In this document: positions 6,422 to 9,942 of the stretch, in pieces | How positions within the stretch are numbered: position 1 is the first letter of the stretch | How the letters are laid out: each line of letters starts with the position of its first letter | Assembly (NCBI GenBank): GCA_012838875.1 | Contig: DUOL01000067.1 | Span: 1-9,942 of the forward strand | Direction of reading: 5' to 3' | DNA from: Bacteroidales bacterium | Lineage (GTDB): Bacteria; Bacteroidota; Bacteroidia; Bacteroidales; WCHB1-69 | DNA length: 9,942 bases | The notes under the pieces: generated by a model | What the model saw: the letters and a program-made list of their open reading frames with translations, nothing else | The model's database searches: none | Told to the model about the DNA's origin: nothing | Made by a program: the position numbers and the translations under genes

Positions 6422-8008
6422 TTGACAAGAGAGAAAATTCATCATATTATCTATCTTTCCGCTTTAGCCATTCTCTTTGGCTCAATTCCCGTTTCTAATT
6501 TTGGCATGAGTATCGGAGGATTGCTTCTCTCTTTGAATTGGGTAGTGGAATGGAATTGGCAAACAAAATGGGAACGACTAAGGAAGAATAAATTAGCAAT
6601 TTTACTCTCCTCTTTTTTCTTCTTCCTTTTTATAGGCTTAATTCATACAAACGAATGGAATAACGCTATTGATAATCTTCTCAGTAAATTACCTTTGCTT
6701 TACGCCCCTTTAATTTTCTCAACTTCTAAAAAACTAAATGGTAAAGAGATGAGGTTTTTGCTCTTCTGCTTTATCATGACTACTTTTGTATCCACTTTAA
6801 TTTCAATCATTTATCTCTCAACTCATTTTATTGAAAACATTCGGGATATTTCTCTCTTCATTTCTCACATTCGTTTTAGTTTTTGCATTCTCGTATCTAT
6901 TATTTTTTCTTTTCAATTTGCTATCAAAACTAAGAAAACACCGCTATTTTTATCTATTTTTTATCTTTTCTTAACCTGTTGGTTTATCTTTTATCTTTTC
7001 ATTTCTCAAACTTTTACAGGTATTATTTTACTCTTTGTTATCCTCTTCGTTTACGGATTATTCGTTGTATTTACCGAAAGAAGAGCTTATTTTAGAAAAA
7101 TCATTCTCCCCTCCGTTTCCATCTCATTAGTCCTATTTATTTTCTATTTGGCGTTTATTTCGTGGAACTACTATCATGTTACTCTTCCTAAGGAGCTTCC
7201 CACACATACGAAATCGGGAAATCTTTACAAGCACAACTTCTCTTCGATTGTTGAAAACGGTTCGTACATCGAATCTTTTCTTTGTGAGGAGGAGTTGCGT
7301 GTTTCATGGGCACAGCGTAGCAACACTCCCTATGATACCGTCGCCCCGACTTTGATTCGTTATCTAAATTCTAAGGGATTGTATAAAGACAAGGAAGGCG
7401 TTGAAGAGCTAACCGCCACGGATATTACCAATATCGAAAATAAAATCGCCAATGTCGCCTACACCGAATGGCTTGGCGTTAAACGGGCACTTTATCCGAC
7501 CTTTTTTAGCATTTCGCTTTACCAACATAATAATAGGATTACTCATTCCTCTTTATTGCAAAGAATCGCATTATGGAAATCGAGTTGTGCTATCATTGCA
7601 AACCATCTTTTTCTCGGAGTTGGAATTGGAGACCATAAAGTGGAATTGAATAAGCAACTAACAAAAGAGAACTCTGAATTGCGTAAAGATATGGGAGCTC
7701 ACAACCAATTTCTCACCTTCACCTTAATGGGAGGGCTATGTCTATTATTTGGTTTCCTACTTATTCTCTTTCTTCCTTTCTTTATGACCTCGAAAGCTCG
7801 TACCATAAATTACATTCTCTTTTTCATCATCATTTTCAGCTCTTTCTTCTTTGAAGACACTCTTGAGACGCAAGCAGGAATAACTTTTTATGCTATTTTA
7901 AACTCTTTTTTACTTTTCAGCTTCGACCTGCAAAAAATTATAGATAATCCGTTCACTAAAAGGGATACAGATAATAATAAAGGAAAAAATAAGTTAATAT
8001 TACAATAA
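6422..8008 (+). CDS. O-antigen ligase / Wzy_C-type polytopic membrane protein, TTG start
   Basis: The protein (528 residues) has the plan of the O-antigen ligase/polymerase superfamily, which transfers or polymerises undecaprenyl-linked glycans on the periplasmic face of the inner membrane. About nine or more hydrophobic segments are visible: several between residues 8 and 250, then a large soluble loop (about 252-430), then segments at about 433-453, 462-478 and 485-502. The conserved end of the loop has GVGIGDH (399-405) and AHNQFL (426-431), the Wzy_C-type motif, with H427 a likely functional residue. The loop also carries LIRYLNSKGLYKDKEGVEELT (311-331), a pattern I recognise from Bacteroidetes members. 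The start at TTG 6422 lies 11 bp after the protease stop and leads into a membrane segment; the next in-frame ATG is at residue 29 and would cut off that segment, so TTG is favoured. Whether it is a ligase (WaaL) or a polymerase (Wzy) cannot be decided, and no glycosyltransferase genes are nearby. Confidence 0.85.
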   Translation: MTREKIHHIIYLSALAILFGSIPVSNFGMSIGGLLLSLNWVVEWNWQTKWERLRKNKLAILLSSFFFFLFIGLIHTNEWNNAIDNLLSKLPLLYAPLIFSTSKKLNGKEMRFLLFCFIMTTFVSTLISIIYLSTHFIENIRDISLFISHIRFSFCILVSIIFSFQFAIKTKKTPLFLSIFYLFLTCWFIFYLFISQTFTGIILLFVILFVYGLFVVFTERRAYFRKIILPSVSISLVLFIFYLAFISWNYYHVTLPKELPTHTKSGNLYKHNFSSIVENGSYIESFLCEEELRVSWAQRSNTPYDTVAPTLIRYLNSKGLYKDKEGVEELTATDITNIENKIANVAYTEWLGVKRALYPTFFSISLYQHNNRITHSSLLQRIALWKSSCAIIANHLFLGVGIGDHKVELNKQLTKENSELRKDMGAHNQFLTFTLMGGLCLLFGFLLILFLPFFMTSKARTINYILFFIIIFSSFFFEDTLETQAGITFYAILNSFLLFSFDLQKIIDNPFTKRDTDNNKGKNKLILQ

Positions 8009-8031
8009 AATCCTAAATCATAACAAACTCT

Positions 8032-8529
8032 ATGGAAATCAAAAGAATTTATACAGAATTAAAGTCTTACAAAAACCGAGACGAACTTCCTGCCGAGTTA
8101 GCCAATTTACTCGCTATTGCTCATCAGGCAGCAGAAAACGCATACGCCCCCTATTCACGTTTTAAAGTTGGAGCAGCAATTTTACTTGCGAACGGTAAAA
8201 TTGTAATTGGAAATAATCAAGAAAACGCCGTTTATCCGTCCGGGTTATGTGCTGAAAGAACCGCCGCATTTTCGGCATCAGCGCAGTTCCCTAATATCGC
8301 TTTCAAAAAAATAGCTGTCGTAGCTATCAATCCTGAAAAAACACAATCAGTCCCTGTTTCCCCTTGCGGCTCGTGCCGTCAAGTATTGCTGGAATACGAA
8401 GAACTTGCCAAAGATAACATCGAAGTTATTTTAGCAGGCGAAGTCGGTGAAGTATTTGTGTTTAATCGGATACGCGACTTACTCCCCTATTCTTTTGACG
8501 GAAGTTTCTTGCCGGAAAACGAAATTTAA
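8032..8529 (+). CDS. cdd: Cytidine deaminase
   Basis: The enzyme hydrolyses cytidine and deoxycytidine to uridine and deoxyuridine in pyrimidine salvage. The zinc site of the small tetrameric class is complete: CAE at 73-75 (C73 ligand, E75 proton shuttle) and PCGSCRQ at 111-117 (C112 and C115 ligands). Substrate-binding segments are also present: YAPYSRFKVGAA (38-49) and NQENAVYPSG (62-71), where N62 and E64 would contact the ribose. At 165 residues it is a little longer than the 130-residue Bacillus type, through an N-terminal extension of about 25 residues and a C-terminal tail, as in other Bacteroidetes. The ATG at 8032 is 24 bp after the ligase-type gene, and aroA starts 10 bp after the stop, so cdd and aroA are probably one transcript. 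Confidence 0.95.
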   Translation: MEIKRIYTELKSYKNRDELPAELANLLAIAHQAAENAYAPYSRFKVGAAILLANGKIVIGNNQENAVYPSGLCAERTAAFSASAQFPNIAFKKIAVVAINPEKTQSVPVSPCGSCRQVLLEYEELAKDNIEVILAGEVGEVFVFNRIRDLLPYSFDGSFLPENEI

Positions 8530-8539
8530 ACAGTAGATA

Positions 8540-9781
8540 ATGGATGAAAATCCAATAGGAAAAAATATTTTTACCGTTTCATTACCTACTTCCAAAAGTG
8601 TATTAATACGTCTTTTGCTAATCCGTTTTCTCTATGCAAATGAGGTAATTGCTATTGAAGAAAACAGTTCCGAAGATGTTAAAATCGTTCATTCTAACTT
8701 GCAAATCATTTCAAAGCATACAAATAGCAACGAAGAAATCACGATTCACGTAAAAGATTGCGGTGCCGCTTATCGTTTCTTCCTTTCGCTTCTCGCCGTA
8801 ACAAAAGGGAAATGGTTCTTAACCGGAAACGAACGACTATTGACACGCCCTATTGCGCCCTTAATAAAGAGTTTACAATCGATTGGAGCAAATATTGTAC
8901 AAACACCCAACGGAATACATATTATTGGAAACGAATTAGTTGCTTCGGAAATTGAAATTGAAAGTGAAATTACCAGCCAATGGGCATCGTCATTACTTTT
9001 AATTGCAAAAAAAATCCATTTGAAGAAATTAACGCTCATCCCGCCCATTAACTCCTTGACTTATATAACTTTAACTTGCAATTTATTAAACCTCAACGGA
9101 CTCAATATTCATCAAAAGGAGAATCTTTTTTTCATTAAAACCGCTGAAAACACGCAAAGCACATTTGAAATTACCAACCGCGAAAAGGATTGGAGTTCAG
9201 CCATTTTCTGGTATACATTAGCAACAATTTATAACAATTATCAATTCTATTTCCCCAATCTATCCTTACAAAGTTTACAGGGAGACAAGATTATAGCTTC
9301 GTGGTTTCAAAATTTCGGCATTTATTCGCAAGGAGTAGAAAACGGCATTTTGACGACCTATCGTTTCACGACTTTAAACAATTTTTACGAGTTCGATTTA
9401 GCAAATCACCCTGATTTAGCCATGGTTTTAGCAGTCTTAGCTATTCTTTTACCTTTCAACCTTAGCTTAAAAAATTTAAAAACATTAAATTACAAAGAGT
9501 CGGAGCGTCTCACAATCCTTTCAAATTCTCTCACCCATTTTGCCCCTACCGAAGTTACCAATGACCATCAATTAATAATTTACGGAAAGCAACGTTTCAC
9601 AACTTTCGAGCAGCCTATAGAACTCAATTCTCACGAAGACCACCGATTAGCCATTGCTTTTTCGCTTTTATCTTGTCGTTATCCCATTTCCGTCAAAAAC
9701 AAAAGTTGTGTTAAAAAATCCTATCCCACTTTTTGGAATGAATTAGCTGAATTTCAGAATTTCACAAAGAATCTGACTTAG
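8540..9781 (+). CDS. aroA: 3-phosphoshikimate 1-carboxyvinyltransferase (EPSP synthase), divergent
   Basis: AroA joins shikimate-3-phosphate and phosphoenolpyruvate to give EPSP, the sixth step of the shikimate pathway. The 413-residue length is near the usual 425. Most catalytic residues can be placed by eye against E. coli: SKSVLIR (18-24; K19, S20, R24 for K22, S23, R27), RP in LLTRPI (R103 for R124), SQ at 146-147, D292 (D313), KESER at 319-323 (K340, E341, R344), DHR at 367-369 (H385, R386) and K393 (K411). Departures stand out: the PEP-side loop normally reading N-A-G-T-A-M-R is DCGAAYR (73-79), losing the Thr; SKSISNR is SKSVLIR; KESDR is KESER. These mark it as divergent, yet it keeps the charged residues needed for catalysis. 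The start at 8540 puts the SKS motif at its normal distance. It is the last gene before the GC-rich repeat region. Confidence 0.9.
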   Translation: MDENPIGKNIFTVSLPTSKSVLIRLLLIRFLYANEVIAIEENSSEDVKIVHSNLQIISKHTNSNEEITIHVKDCGAAYRFFLSLLAVTKGKWFLTGNERLLTRPIAPLIKSLQSIGANIVQTPNGIHIIGNELVASEIEIESEITSQWASSLLLIAKKIHLKKLTLIPPINSLTYITLTCNLLNLNGLNIHQKENLFFIKTAENTQSTFEITNREKDWSSAIFWYTLATIYNNYQFYFPNLSLQSLQGDKIIASWFQNFGIYSQGVENGILTTYRFTTLNNFYEFDLANHPDLAMVLAVLAILLPFNLSLKNLKTLNYKESERLTILSNSLTHFAPTEVTNDHQLIIYGKQRFTTFEQPIELNSHEDHRLAIAFSLLSCRYPISVKNKSCVKKSYPTFWNELAEFQNFTKNLT

Positions 9782-9811
9782 TTACGGTCATCTCCTAAAA
9801 CGCTCTCCCCG

Positions 9812-9942
9812 AACAAGTTGGCTGCGTGAGGCGCTTAGGTGGAAAGCCCGCAAGGGCGGAAGCCGCTGGGGACGCGGCGGCAAAAAAGCGAGCTTGTAAG
9901 CTCTTTTTGCCGCCTTGCGACCCCACGGCTTGTGCCCGCGGA
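9812..9942. repeat. GC-rich nested palindromic element at the window edge (incomplete)
   Basis: From about 9812 the composition turns sharply GC-rich against the A/T-rich neighbours, and the sequence folds into nested inverted repeats. A small hairpin, GCCC-GCAA-GGGC (9846-9857), has a GNRA-type loop. An outer arm at 9862-9875 pairs with 9917-9929 with a bulge or mismatch or two. Inside it, GGCGGC plus an A tract (9876-9887) pairs with a T tract plus GCCGCC (9904-9914). The tip is GAGCT/AGCTC at 9890-9903 around a 4-nt loop. Weaker pairing continues outward (9857-9865 with 9927-9937). The arms together exceed 50 nt. The layout fits a palindromic intergenic repeat (REP- or MITE-like) more than a gene; no other copy is in this window. 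The outer left boundary is uncertain and the right end lies beyond the window. Confidence 0.6.
9882..9908. terminator. Possible bidirectional intrinsic terminator at the tip of the palindrome
   Basis: The stem GAGCT (9890-9894) and AGCTC (9899-9903) with loop TGTA is followed by five T (9904-9908), and preceded by six A (9882-9887), which gives the same arrangement on the other strand. It lies about 100 bp after the aroA stop and could end the + strand transcript. The stem is short (5 bp), and in the full fold the A and T tracts pair with each other, so termination is only plausible. Confidence 0.4.

Noticed and set aside
9835..9942. Open frame on the minus strand entering from the right edge (35 codons before a stop at 9835-9837)
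   Set aside because: It lies wholly inside the GC-rich palindrome, has a low-complexity Arg/Ser/Cys-rich translation and no recognisable domain; it looks like a by-product of the repeat.
9782..9942. RNase P RNA, tmRNA or group II intron end in the GC-rich tail
   Set aside because: I looked for the conserved RNase P RNA start, a tmRNA tRNA-like end and a domain V hairpin; none is present, so only a structured repeat is claimed.

Overview
The window looks like a chromosomal stretch from a low-GC member of the Bacteroidetes, probably order Bacteroidales. Three things point there: the gene set (a DUF4271 protein, hemD and rnpA in that order, a carboxynorspermidine-type dehydrogenase, and a Bacteroidetes-style O-antigen ligase with a large periplasmic loop), promoter-like sequences of the TAnnTTTG type, and starts preceded by A/T-rich sequence without a Shine-Dalgarno motif. 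All ten genes lie on the + strand. Coding density is high, with gaps of about 10 to 36 bp except for one 132-bp intergenic region.

Layout. Bases 1-677 hold the 3' end of a peptidoglycan hydrolase with two LysM repeats. A 132-bp gap follows, with a weak A/T inverted repeat and a good Bacteroidetes promoter match. Next is a run of closely spaced genes: a carboxy(nor)spermidine dehydrogenase (polyamine synthesis), a COG0731-type radical SAM protein, a DUF4271 membrane protein, uroporphyrinogen-III synthase (hemD), the RNase P protein (rnpA, starting inside hemD), a secreted C-terminal processing protease of family S41, an O-antigen ligase-type polytopic membrane protein, cytidine deaminase (cdd) and EPSP synthase (aroA). 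A second promoter match lies inside the 3' end of the DUF4271 gene and could drive hemD-rnpA separately.

The genes do not form one pathway. They are housekeeping or envelope functions: polyamine, tetrapyrrole, aromatic amino acid and pyrimidine metabolism, tRNA 5' maturation, cell wall turnover, periplasmic proteolysis and surface glycan assembly. DUF4271-hemD-rnpA is a neighbourhood I recognise from Bacteroidetes.

The last 130 bases differ from the rest. They are GC-rich and fold into nested inverted repeats, which suggests a palindromic intergenic repeat element that may double as a bidirectional terminator. The window ends inside it, so it may be a contig edge. I found no convincing undescribed multi-gene system. 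The points most worth a second look are this element, the radical SAM protein without the second-cluster cysteines of TYW1/Taw1, and the AroA with an altered active-site loop. I found no tRNA or rRNA gene, CRISPR array, transposase or other recognisable RNA gene.
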